Under the pieces are notes generated by a model. It was given only the letters and a program-made list of their open reading frames with translations. It ran no database searches and was not told where the DNA came from. Of a stretch of DNA of 64,000 nt, positions 8,051 through 17,871 are shown piece after piece. The position numbers and the translations under genes are program-made. The number at the start of each line of letters is the position of its first letter. The first letter of the stretch is position 1. Origin of the DNA: Aurantiochytrium sp. KH105 (taxonomy: Eukaryota > Sar > Bigyra > Thraustochytrida > Thraustochytriidae); the NCBI GenBank assembly GCA_003116975.1, contig BGKB01000157.1, positions 110,274 to 174,273 of the forward strand, in the 5' to 3' direction.

Positions 8051-10440
8051 TGAATTCGTTATCACATTTTGTTTGTACTGTTATTCAATCTAAGCCTCCC
8101 CACATTCGCAAGAAGGTTGCTTTCCACCTTGGTCGAGTTTTCATAAATCACATTGAAGTTTATGTTTGTAGTGTTGTTTAGTTCGTAAGCAGGTCGCTTT
8201 CACGCATGGAGCTTGCCTGTGGCTGGCGGCGGCACGGCATGCCCCACGACGGACTCTTGGCCGCTTCTTGACCAAACGGGTCTTTCTCGCGCAGTTGGTT
8301 CACTCTTGAGCGAGTAGCTTGCATGCGCATGAGGCAGATGAGCTGGAAAGATTGCCTTTTCGAACGAGGGCCTGACAAAAGTCCCGGATGAAGAAGTCCA
8401 CTTCTAGATTCGGGCACTAACAGTACAAGACCTACCTGCGAAAAAAAGGATATAGGCTTGCGTTGTTCGCTGTCGTTCACCATGTTCAACGGGGGGTAGA
8501 AAAGGTATCGTCGGTCTAGGGAATGTGAGAAGCATTATTGAACTCGGCCAGTCTGTTTCTTCTTGCTTCTTTTTTTCCTCTCTGCGAAACTGCCTTAATG
8601 TGATTGTTTGCTCCATCATGACCAAGGGGCAATAGGTGGTGCCGTTAATTCATTAAAGCGCGGCAAGCATCGTTGAACTCGGTAAGTCCAGAAAAACTGT
8701 TTTCTGCTTTCTTTCTCACTTTTACCACCCTGTGTTCGCCGACGCTTGGTTCGCGGCTTTGCAAGGAACGATGTTGTCTTTTGTCCACCCAAGTGCGACA
8801 GGCTTCTTTGATTGTTGTGCCATGGTGAACGAATACCACGCTTTGATTTCACGAAGAACTCCCGTCGAAAGTGAGCACGTTGCGTTTGGCGGCACGCTTT
8901 GTCCTCGTCGACGACTCACTATGAAGATTCAATATGTTCGAGCCCAACTCTCCCTCGTCAAGCGCTATCTGGCTGCCGATGACCAGTATCCTCGCCCATT
9001 CGCTCGACCTCTCGAGCCTTTCTGCTTGAAGAATACCTGGACCATTGGCGCGCCCGCGCATTCGCAATCTCGTTCGTTCCCTGCCCGTGTGCACGTGGGA
9101 GGAGGGCACAAAGGCTGGCATGGTTCGCAAGGCTTCGCGTGCCACTGGCTTTTTCGCAGACAGGTGCATCAACCAAGTGTATACGCAGCGCAGCCTAGCA
9201 ACCGCAAACACAACAGACTCCCTGCTGTTGCCGCCGCCTCTCCTGCTGCTCCTGCTGCTGCTGACCATAGCTCGTCACACCCTTGACCGATCTCTATCAT
9301 GCGTCTGCTCGTTGGCCGTGTGCACGGGCAGCGACGCGGCCTTTTGACAGCCAGCCGTAAAAGGTAGGAGGAGGTGGTCTGAAGTGCAGACAAGCCTGCA
9401 GAGGCGGCTGTGCAGTGCTGCAGGTGCAGGTGCAGCAGCAGTGCAGCAGGCAGAGCTTGTCGCCTGAGAAAGGAACAGACGCGATGGGTGCCCCTGGTGC
9501 AGCAAAGCTTGTGCTTGCGTTTTCCGCGCGCCTCTATACTTCCTCCAAACTTTTCGGAGGTCCGGGTCCGCTCGCGATGACCCTGGAAAGTGTCTCTAGA
9601 GAGGCTGCGCGACTCGAGCGTTTGGTTTGATGACGGCGATCGAGTCCATCCGCTCATTTCCTAAGACACGGATTGGAAGATATCGGGACCGACATTGCAT
9701 CTATACTGAGTGGGCCGCCGTCGACCTGCTGCTGCCCTTCTCTCTCCCAGGGCTAACTAGCTTCGACTGCTTGAGAATTCACAGCTGGCCGCCAACAATG
9801 TATAGTAGGCCTAGGCCTAATGTAAGTTACTTCGAGCTTCCCTACGCGCGAGGGCCGGGCCGCAAGCGGTAGGTAGAAGTAGAAGTAGTTGTAGTGGCCA
9901 GGATATCCAGTTTAGGCAAGCATGTCTGTCGCAGATCCAAAAACACGGAGCGCACACTCGCGCTGGCATGTCCCTCCTCTCGGACAAACTTAGCTTACCC
10001 TTTTAGGGGGCATACACTAATTTTAAGCTGCGGCACGTGCATCGCCGTATCTACATTTCAAGGTGTGTTTCCAGAATAAGGCGGAAAATGACTCATAGAG
10101 TCACAGATTACACCCATGTGTGCAGTCGCGGAGAAATTCGGAAAATTGTAGAGTGTGCACACGCGCGCGCCGACGTATCGGGCCGATTTGCATAAGGCGA
10201 GAAGGAGAGAGAGGCGGGAAGAAGGAGAGAAGGGCGGCAGAAGGCGGCAGCAAAGCCGGAAAGCGTGCACGCGCCCGCGTCGCACGCCCTCGACAGACGG
10301 TACGCGCGAGCGAGGGAGCGGAGACGCTCGCTCGCGTCGCACGCCTGCCGGTCGGTCGGTCGGAGTGCGCGGCAGAGCGTGGTCGTGCGCAAGAGCGCGA
10401 GCAGAAGCGGAAGAGGAGTGTCTGCACAAGCGGAGAGAAG
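8051..10440. other. 2.4 kb intergenic region, no firm gene
   Basis: No single reading frame here convinces me. On the minus strand, 8404-8625 (starts MVMMEQTITLRQF) and 8178-8438 (preceded by the acceptor-like TTTTTTTCGCAG at about 8450-8439) read protein-like and may belong to one small spliced gene, but I could not find a donor in a compatible phase. A perfect 12-bp palindrome AGGCCTAGGCCT occurs at about 9807-9820. The part from 10140 is the GC-rich, purine-rich leader of the next gene. Confidence 0.35.
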
Positions 10441-13400
10441 ATGATGATGAAGATGTCGAAGGCCGTGCTGGCCATCGTGGCCGCGCTGGCCACCAGCGCT
10501 GCTGTTGTTAAAGGCGCAGTGGCTGACCTTGAGCCGTCTACATTCGCGACGAGCAGGACAGGGACACCTATTGTCATGTACGCGATGTTGCAGAGCGAGT
10601 GCTCAGCCAACGACTTTGTTGATGCAGTGGACGATGATCTTCTCGGTGGAATGAACTTCTCGTCCGCCTACACTCCTGCAGATCGTTGTCCAACCTACAC
10701 AGACTCTGTCACCGGATACGAATTTCCGTATCCTGCTTACAACGGCCTCACTTTTGATGGTTCAAACTACGACAGCACCTCATCAACGGATGACGTTGCT
10801 CTTACCTCAAAGCTTTCAGCATCTGCATTGCAGACTCCCCTGGAGGATGGGTTTACACTAGAATTTTGGGTCATCCCGGATAGCACTATCGAGGTCGCTA
10901 ACCAAGAGTATGTGTTGTTTGAGCTGGGGAATGAGCTGGACTCTAACTTAGCAGGAACAGAGTTCACTTGGTCACCTGCGGCTTACGATTATGATTTTCG
11001 ATTTACTTACCAGCTCGCCGGGACCAATCCTACCTTCACCCTCACTTTCGGCTATACTAATGCATTTGAGGAGTACGACTCTGCCTCTAGAACGTTTACC
11101 ACTTCGGACTTCGAAATGCAAGGTGGCGAGCTCTATCATATCACCTTTTCTCGGTACTGGGTCACTGGCGGCAGCTACAATGGGTTTGCATTCACTGTGA
11201 CTGACAGTTCGGACACCATGGGTTCTGCTTATTCTACCTATTACAATATCTCATTTGCTTCGGCAGCAACTTCATACGTGCGAGTTGGATCATCACCTGC
11301 GACGCTTTCTGCTACTTCGTCATACAGTGGCACTTTTGCCTGGCCTGGCGATATTCTCTTCTTCGCGATGAACAGTCCGTCGTTGGTGGCTGACGATGGA
11401 TCGGGCCCGGATTTCTCGGATATTACAACCAACTATAACGCTGGAATGCCGAACTCCGGTCCCGTGATGATGACGCAAACGGGTAGCACGAATGTTACTG
11501 TGGAGGTGGACGAGGATGCGGCATTGGTGGACTCGGTGATCAATCCGACGACCATCGTTTTCGATTTTGACACGGAGTGGTTTGGTGCTGATTCTCCCAA
11601 CCTTGTGCTCACCGGCTCCGACACTGGTACTGGTCAGCTCGGTGCTATCGTGACGATTGACGGCGCCGCAGTGAACCTGACTGCCGATCTTCCGATGGAA
11701 GTCACTTCCAGCATTACTTACCAGGCTGAGGAGAACAAGTATGGTCTCGGTACTTCTCTTACCTTCAGTGCGACTGATTCGTATCTGACGGCGTCGAACG
11801 AGGCTTCAGTGAACGTTGTCGTCAATCCCGAAAACGACGATCCCGAAGCGCTGACCACGTCCACCTGGTCCGAGTACACTTCTCAGAGCACCTATTCTGA
11901 GATCGTACTGCGCGCTCGCGACATTGATTGTCTCTCGAGCACCGGATCCGATGCGACTTCCGCGAACGCGCTTTTGACCTCGTGTAACGAATTTGGTCGA
12001 AGCAAGACATTTACCGTGTATACTCCCGGAGATGAAGCTAGTTCTTCATCTCCCCTCGGTCGCCTTTACGAACCGGACGAGACGGACGGCTGCGCCGGCG
12101 GACTCGAACAGGCCATCACGGATAATCGCGACATCTCTGTTTCTTCGGCGTACACTGCCGTGGTGGAAGGTAGCAATACGCAAACGCTCACACTCTGCTT
12201 TGAGGCGTGTCTCGGGACTGTGGAGGATGACCCATCACTCGAGAACCCTTGCCCGTCTGAGCTGAACAACGCCTCGGATCTCGGCGACGCCATTTTTTCG
12301 TTCACCGTGACTGATGCCGATAGCGCTGTCTCGAACGAGGTCAACGTGAGCACCGCGGTCACCTCTGTGTTGGATGCGAACGTTGGTGACAACCTCATTG
12401 TGATCGAGGACAACGTGACCAAGGTCCAGCTGAATGGCACGGACAACTACTGTGAGCAGGACCCGGTTCCCTCGGACTGCACCGACCGCACGATGACCTT
12501 CATGCTGACGGAGCAGATCCCGGAAAGCCAAGGCCAGCTCTTTCTGGACGAGGACATGACGGTGCCCCTCGATATCAACGTCGAGTTCAACGGAACCTTT
12601 TACATTCTCCCCGCTGAGAACTACTACTCGGTGGATTCGTGGCCCCTATGCTCTTCCGGGACGGCGTACTCCATGTCATTGTGCCCGGACGGCAATCTCG
12701 CCATTGGTGATTCGGAGTACCCCTTTACTTGCACGGGACCCTTTTGCACCGGTTCGTATGCCACCCGCTATTCCAGATTCACGACGTCTGACTTGAACCA
12801 GGTCGTGATGGGCAATGCGACTAGCGAGCTCTGCACGTCGACCGGATGCCCGATCACGATCACCTACAAGATCCTGATTGACTCCGAAGGCTTGGAAAGT
12901 ACCGCTGCGTCTGGTGCGTCCATCTACGTGAGCAACGTGAACGACGCTCCCGAGATCGTGATTCCGGTGTCTTCGATGACCAACCTCGTGCGTAACACCT
13001 ATTATGACTTTGCAGATGACAATGGCGCGGTGATCCAGCTCACGGACTCGGACGCCAACTCCCGCATTATCGATGCCATTGTGCAGGTACGCAACACGGA
13101 GGGTCGCATCTCGATCAGCGAAGAGCTGGTAATGGACTCGGACAGGTTTATCTACAAGCGTGGCGGTGGAGTCATTAGCAGTGGCGCATCTGATGTCCGA
13201 ATGACGGGCACTCTGTCAGAGATCAACCGTGTTTTGGCTGTTCTCCGCTACCGCTCCACAAGTGCGGACATTTCTGACGCCATCACCATTACCGTGTTCG
13301 ACACGACGCGTGGCGTCGATCTCACCAATGGCTACACCGCATATGATGGCGTCATTTACAACGAGGTCATTGGAACCGTCAGCATCTCTGTGCAAGCCGA

Positions 13401-14010
13401 ATCCGATGACGATGGCGTGCAGCTGACGCTTCCGACGTTGGCTATCTACGGTATGATCGGTGGCGGCGCTCTGTGCTGCATTGGTTTTTGCGTGGGTCTT
13501 GTGTGCGCGATCGCCTCGTGCGCTCAGCGCGGAAACCGCACGGCACGCTGGATCCTCCACCACGTGCTCTGCTCGACGATCAAGTCGACTGGCGACGATC
13601 TCGGCGAGGAGATGCAGTCGGCGGCCAAGTTCACGGAGGCTGCAGTTCATGCGGAACACGCTCGTCTCACCAAGGTCGTTTGGTGTGCCAAGTTCATGCA
13701 TTGTATGTGTCCGTGCTGCGTCAAGTTCTCCCCCGAGAACTCGGCTGTTCCCGACGAGGAGCAAATGATGGTCGCCGTCACGGACAGACTCCGGCACGAG
13801 CGCGCCTCGCAGCACATTCCCAAGGATACGCGCGAAAAGTCTGTGCGTCTTGTTGTTCCTCCTGAGGATCTCTTTAACTGGGAGCGTCACATGCACCACG
13901 ATGAGGAGACGGGTCGGGACATTCCTTACTACTTTAACAGCAAGACGAACCAGTCTTCGTGGCACCGTCCCAAGGTCCGCGACCACGCGGACCCTCCTGA
14001 CGAGGTCTAA
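10441..14010 (+). CDS. Large type I membrane protein: LamG-like ectodomain, one TM, cytoplasmic WW domain
   Basis: A 1189-residue protein. The signal peptide is MMMKMSKAVLAIVAALATSA. Residues about 95-315 look like a laminin-G/concanavalin-like jelly roll (motif NGLTFDGSNYD, FTLEFWV, then aromatic beta strands). Residues 330-980 form repeated beta-rich modules with cadherin-like features (VVNPENDDPEAL, ISVTDADS-type strands, YVSNVNDAPEIVIP). One transmembrane helix is at about 997-1025 (MIGGGALCCIGFCVGLVCAI). The cytoplasmic tail of ~160 residues ends with a WW domain at 1145-1178: first Trp in NWERH, the YYFN core, second Trp in SSWHRP. A WW domain binds Pro-rich partners, so this looks like an adhesion or cell-surface receptor coupling to the cytoplasm. 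The frame is open upstream to 10120 but only from GTG, and the ATG at 10441 opens directly onto a signal peptide. Confidence 0.85.
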   Translation: MMMKMSKAVLAIVAALATSAAVVKGAVADLEPSTFATSRTGTPIVMYAMLQSECSANDFVDAVDDDLLGGMNFSSAYTPADRCPTYTDSVTGYEFPYPAYNGLTFDGSNYDSTSSTDDVALTSKLSASALQTPLEDGFTLEFWVIPDSTIEVANQEYVLFELGNELDSNLAGTEFTWSPAAYDYDFRFTYQLAGTNPTFTLTFGYTNAFEEYDSASRTFTTSDFEMQGGELYHITFSRYWVTGGSYNGFAFTVTDSSDTMGSAYSTYYNISFASAATSYVRVGSSPATLSATSSYSGTFAWPGDILFFAMNSPSLVADDGSGPDFSDITTNYNAGMPNSGPVMMTQTGSTNVTVEVDEDAALVDSVINPTTIVFDFDTEWFGADSPNLVLTGSDTGTGQLGAIVTIDGAAVNLTADLPMEVTSSITYQAEENKYGLGTSLTFSATDSYLTASNEASVNVVVNPENDDPEALTTSTWSEYTSQSTYSEIVLRARDIDCLSSTGSDATSANALLTSCNEFGRSKTFTVYTPGDEASSSSPLGRLYEPDETDGCAGGLEQAITDNRDISVSSAYTAVVEGSNTQTLTLCFEACLGTVEDDPSLENPCPSELNNASDLGDAIFSFTVTDADSAVSNEVNVSTAVTSVLDANVGDNLIVIEDNVTKVQLNGTDNYCEQDPVPSDCTDRTMTFMLTEQIPESQGQLFLDEDMTVPLDINVEFNGTFYILPAENYYSVDSWPLCSSGTAYSMSLCPDGNLAIGDSEYPFTCTGPFCTGSYATRYSRFTTSDLNQVVMGNATSELCTSTGCPITITYKILIDSEGLESTAASGASIYVSNVNDAPEIVIPVSSMTNLVRNTYYDFADDNGAVIQLTDSDANSRIIDAIVQVRNTEGRISISEELVMDSDRFIYKRGGGVISSGASDVRMTGTLSEINRVLAVLRYRSTSADISDAITITVFDTTRGVDLTNGYTAYDGVIYNEVIGTVSISVQAESDDDGVQLTLPTLAIYGMIGGGALCCIGFCVGLVCAIASCAQRGNRTARWILHHVLCSTIKSTGDDLGEEMQSAAKFTEAAVHAEHARLTKVVWCAKFMHCMCPCCVKFSPENSAVPDEEQMMVAVTDRLRHERASQHIPKDTREKSVRLVVPPEDLFNWERHMHHDEETGRDIPYYFNSKTNQSSWHRPKVRDHADPPDEV

Positions 14011-16407
14011 TTGCGCTGCATCCTGTTTCTGCTGTCACCTTCTTGCCGTCTGCCTGCCTCATCCTACAATCAACCAATCAAGAATTTTGTTGTTTTCTTT
14101 TGCACCACGTATGGTCCTAGCTTATCTTTCTTTTTCTGATAGCGTCTGGCAGTGTTGTAGTAGGAGGAATTATCTCTGGCTTTACGATTTCCTTCTCTGC
14201 GATGTTCTAGCAGGAGAACACTGACCGAGCTAGGAAAGGAATGATATACGCTATTTTCTCTTTCCACGCACCACCGAGATTGGTCGTTTCCCTGCGGCAT
14301 TCTTTTTTCGTCCGAGGAATCTCCCTTCCCACTTTCCACCTCTATCTCCCCGTCTTGTCACATGTCCTAAAAGCTTGGTACCTAGCAGCTATCCAGCTAC
14401 CCCGGCCATTTGGCGTGATGCTCGCTGTCGATCGGCCGGAACACGGCTGCGGCGCGTGCTCGGCGCAGCCACAGCTGTTGCGCGACCTTGCGGGGGTCGA
14501 TCTCGATTCTTCAAACTGGCCTTGGTCCCGGGTCCCTGGCCCGCACGTTACAGCACGCCATGGAATCGACCACCGGTAACAAGGGTCAGAGCGCCGGCGC
14601 CGCCATCCCGTTGATTCCGTGCCACGGGTGGGAGCGGGCGTGGGCCAGGACTGCCAGTGACAGTGACCGACGTGGCTCTCGCTGCTGCTGTTGATGCTGT
14701 TGATGCTGTTGTTGTTGTTGTTGATGATGATGATCATGATCATTATACGGAAAAGTAGCCGTTTCGACGCGCCGCGCCGGTCACCTCGCCGTCACTTTGG
14801 GACGAGGCGCGCACGGTCTCGACGCGCGCGTAGCGTCCTGGATGGCCACGCTCGCTTTTTCGAACGCTGGTGAGATTGACGGCGCGACATCATGAATGAA
14901 TGAATGAATGAATGAATGAATAAATAAATAAGAAGTGAAGATGGAATGGGATGGACGGACGCCACTTTATTTCATTCATTTTCTTCCATCATTTTATTCA
15001 TGGATGGCCGGGCGTGGCCAACGACATTCCACGACGTCCGTCCATCATATCGCGCAGCCCGGTGCCGCTTCCCAGAACCGTGCGAGCGAGCCCACGTCGC
15101 GTCAGCTGCAGCTGCGCGCGACCCGAGGCCTGGACCATCGAGAAAAACGTGCTAGCTGGCTAGCTCGCCGCGGGCGGCGCAGAGACCGCCGTTTCGCCTC
15201 CCGACATTTATTTCGTGAGACGCGCTCGCGAGGGTCATTTTTTCTCTCGCCACCTCATAGCATAGCCAAGCGCTGCCCCGCCGAGGAGTCGATCAGAGCT
15301 CGGCGATGATGACGATGATGTTACTACAATGAAGAGTCCTCATCCTCTAGGACCGCGCTCCTGTCCGTTGCAAGAAATTTTGACATTCTTCTACTTCCCT
15401 GTCAAACTCTAGCTTGGTTTCGAGACTCCGGGCTTCGAGCCCTCCCACCTCGTCTCTTGGCCTCTCGGTCCCGAGCAGATACCACGTGATCGACGCTTTG
15501 CTCGCGAAAACTCGAGCACGAACTTTACACTCAGCACGCCGAGCGCTGTTCGCGCACGAAGATCATGGACGCTCGCGCATGAATGAACAAAGAGGGAGCG
15601 GGGCTCCATGCACGAGTGCCCGCGCCACTGCTGCACGAAAACCAAAGTAAAGTATCCGTTGGAAAAAAGCGGCGCCGCGGGGTCACCGATCATTCGTCCC
15701 CATCTCCTAAGCTCTGCATCCGCACGGCGCTGCACCGCACATCCCGCCAGCCTGCCGGCCGATCAGACAGTCGGCGGCCTGCCTTGCTTAGCATGGCTCG
15801 CGCTTCTGCTCGAACGCCGGGCGCGCCGCTCTCGATCGATCGATCGATGATGCATTCGATCAAGCGCGACGAGAGAGAGTCCCGTCCGCACCATCGGCCC
15901 CCACTCGCCTCGGGGTGCACGAGCCCAAGTAGTCGTTGGAAATCGAGCAAGACCCGGCCGAGTCTCCCGGGCCAGCAAGAAATGGTGCCTCCTGCGCATC
16001 ACATCGCGTGGCATCGCATCGCATCACGATGCACCGCCGAGGCGAGGCGAGGCGAGTTGAGAGCGAAAGCGGGCCAGGAGGAGGAGCAAAAGGCAGGGCA
16101 GGTCGAAGCGTTATGAGAGAGAAAAAAGGAAAAAAGGCGAAAAAATGGAGCGTTACATTCTGGGGGAGGGGAAGAAGAGGACAGGCGCGACACGCATGCC
16201 GAGCTCGCTTAGAATCGCTGCCAACTCCAAACGAGCAAAATCGCAACTTGGGTGCTAGCGGCAGTCTCCAGGTGACAGACAGCACAGCATAGAAGACCAG
16301 ACCAGACTAGACCAGACTAAGTCAAACTCCTTCGAGGTGATCATCTTGGCCCTCGAATCCGCCGTCGCGCTCGAGACAGATTCGTAGAAACCCACACACA
16401 AAGAAAC
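14011..16407. other. 2.4 kb intergenic region with simple repeats
   Basis: No supportable gene. It contains a GTT/GAT-rich run (about 14700-14745), an ATGA tetranucleotide tract (14892-14931), a GAGGC-type repeat (about 16035-16055) and a CCAGA repeat (about 16297-16317) just upstream of the next gene. Confidence 0.55.
14892..14931. repeat. ATGA/ATAA tetranucleotide repeat
   Basis: About ten units of ATGA grading into ATAA in an intergenic region. Confidence 0.9.
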
Positions 16408-17664
16408 ATGCAGCACGCCGCACTTCTCGCCGTCATGGCGGCTTCCGTGCTTGTCAGCTCCGCAGAGGCCGGCAAGTCCCTCTTCGAGCGAAAGGCTGTG
16501 CTCCAGGAAATGACCAAGCAGCGTGGCCTTCAGTCAGCCGATGATATTGCCGAAGCCAGCCAATGCATCCTCAACGAGCCTTGCCTCAGCGGTGGCTGCA
16601 TCACGGGACTCACCGCCGTCACTTCCAGCGAGGTTTGCTCCAGTGTCCTCTCTGAAGACGACTCCACATATGAACTGGGCATCGAGTCAAGTGACGGCGA
16701 CTCTCTTGGTGTCGTTGCTCTCATGGCAAATGCGCCCCTCGATGACATGTTCCACGCCGGAATCTGTACCAACTTTAAGAATGATGCTATCGCAAGCAAT
16801 TGCGTCATGAGCACTCCTCTGGACACAATCGTGGCGACCATGGAGGCCAACGTCCAGTCTTGCAGTGCTTTCACGTCGAGCCTTCTCGACACCTTTCAGT
16901 TAAACGAGACTGAGACCGCGACAAACCTTGCCAATTACTGGCAGACGTACACTCCCCAGGGCGCAATTTCTGCCAACCAGACTGTCATCGTCAACGAAGC
17001 CATCGAAGCCGTCTTGACAGTCATGTACATGCAAGAGATGAACCTTACCAAGGCTGGTGCTGCTGCCGCAGTGGCAGCTGCATCCGATGATCTGGAGACG
17101 AACACAGACCTGACTTGGGCCGACTTCTTTGTCTCCAAGTTGGGTTTCACGGAGTCGGAGACTCTGGCCGCCGCCGTCGCAGCGTGCGAAGAAGATGACC
17201 TCGAAACTTGCCTCGGTGTAGGGAGCGAGACTGCCGGTCTCTGGGTTTCGATCTTCACAGGTGACACCAGCGATGATCTGAGTGCACAAAGCATGGTTCT
17301 CATGATGGTTGCCTGCTCTCTTGTCGAAAATGATGCGACTGAGAACACTGCTAGTTTTGTGGTGAACAAGATGGCGTGCTACCAGATTGCTCTCGGTCAG
17401 AGCGATGCTGCTACTACTCTTCTCGACACTACCGAGACCGATGGTGACAGGCTTGCTGCTCTGTACGATCTCGAGGACTCCATGGCCACTCTGGAGACTC
17501 GCTGCGATGCTGCTGGAGTGACACTCGCCTCTCCTACCCCTTCGCCGACGGCTGCAACCCCTACGACTGGAGCTCCTACGGGTGCGCCCACTCTGAACCC
17601 CGCCTCCTCTCTCGCACCGCACCTTCTCTTGGTGGTGATGGCGCTTATGGCCTGGATTGCGTAG
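16408..17664 (+). CDS. Secreted or GPI-anchored protein, function unknown
   Basis: A 418-residue protein with a clear signal peptide (MQHAALLAVMAASVLVSSAEA). The mature part is acidic, with scattered Cys pairs (about residues 53-78, 113-131, 152, 256-267 and 298-322) and Asn-x-Ser/Thr sites. A Pro/Thr-rich stalk (about 370-398, repeating PT, TGAPT) and a hydrophobic C-terminus without basic residues (LLLVVMALMAWIA) give the layout of a GPI-anchored wall or surface protein. The ATG at 16408 follows a purine-rich leader (AAGAAAC). No domain is recognised. Codon use matches its neighbours. Confidence 0.8.
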   Translation: MQHAALLAVMAASVLVSSAEAGKSLFERKAVLQEMTKQRGLQSADDIAEASQCILNEPCLSGGCITGLTAVTSSEVCSSVLSEDDSTYELGIESSDGDSLGVVALMANAPLDDMFHAGICTNFKNDAIASNCVMSTPLDTIVATMEANVQSCSAFTSSLLDTFQLNETETATNLANYWQTYTPQGAISANQTVIVNEAIEAVLTVMYMQEMNLTKAGAAAAVAAASDDLETNTDLTWADFFVSKLGFTESETLAAAVAACEEDDLETCLGVGSETAGLWVSIFTGDTSDDLSAQSMVLMMVACSLVENDATENTASFVVNKMACYQIALGQSDAATTLLDTTETDGDRLAALYDLEDSMATLETRCDAAGVTLASPTPSPTAATPTTGAPTGAPTLNPASSLAPHLLLVVMALMAWIA

Positions 17665-17871
17665 ATATTTCGTTTTATAGAATTTTTCCTGGGGGCTGAT
17701 ACAAACGATCGCGGGATGCATGAATGATACCTTGCAGGTTGGGTTCTGTACGGTGGGATTTGCATGCGATGCCAAGTCCGCATTGCAAGTAAAGTGATAG
17801 TTCTTTCGAGAGAAAGAAATGGTTGCTCCACTGTTTTACAAAATCAGACGCCCGGCAAAAGGTTTCGCTCT

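Noticed and set aside
8732..9286. 184-residue plus-strand frame
   Set aside because: No domain, atypical composition, opposing frames of similar length on the other strand.
10120..10440. 107-residue N-terminal extension of the WW-domain membrane protein
   Set aside because: Begins with GTG and is Arg-rich leader; the ATG at 10441 starts a clear signal peptide.
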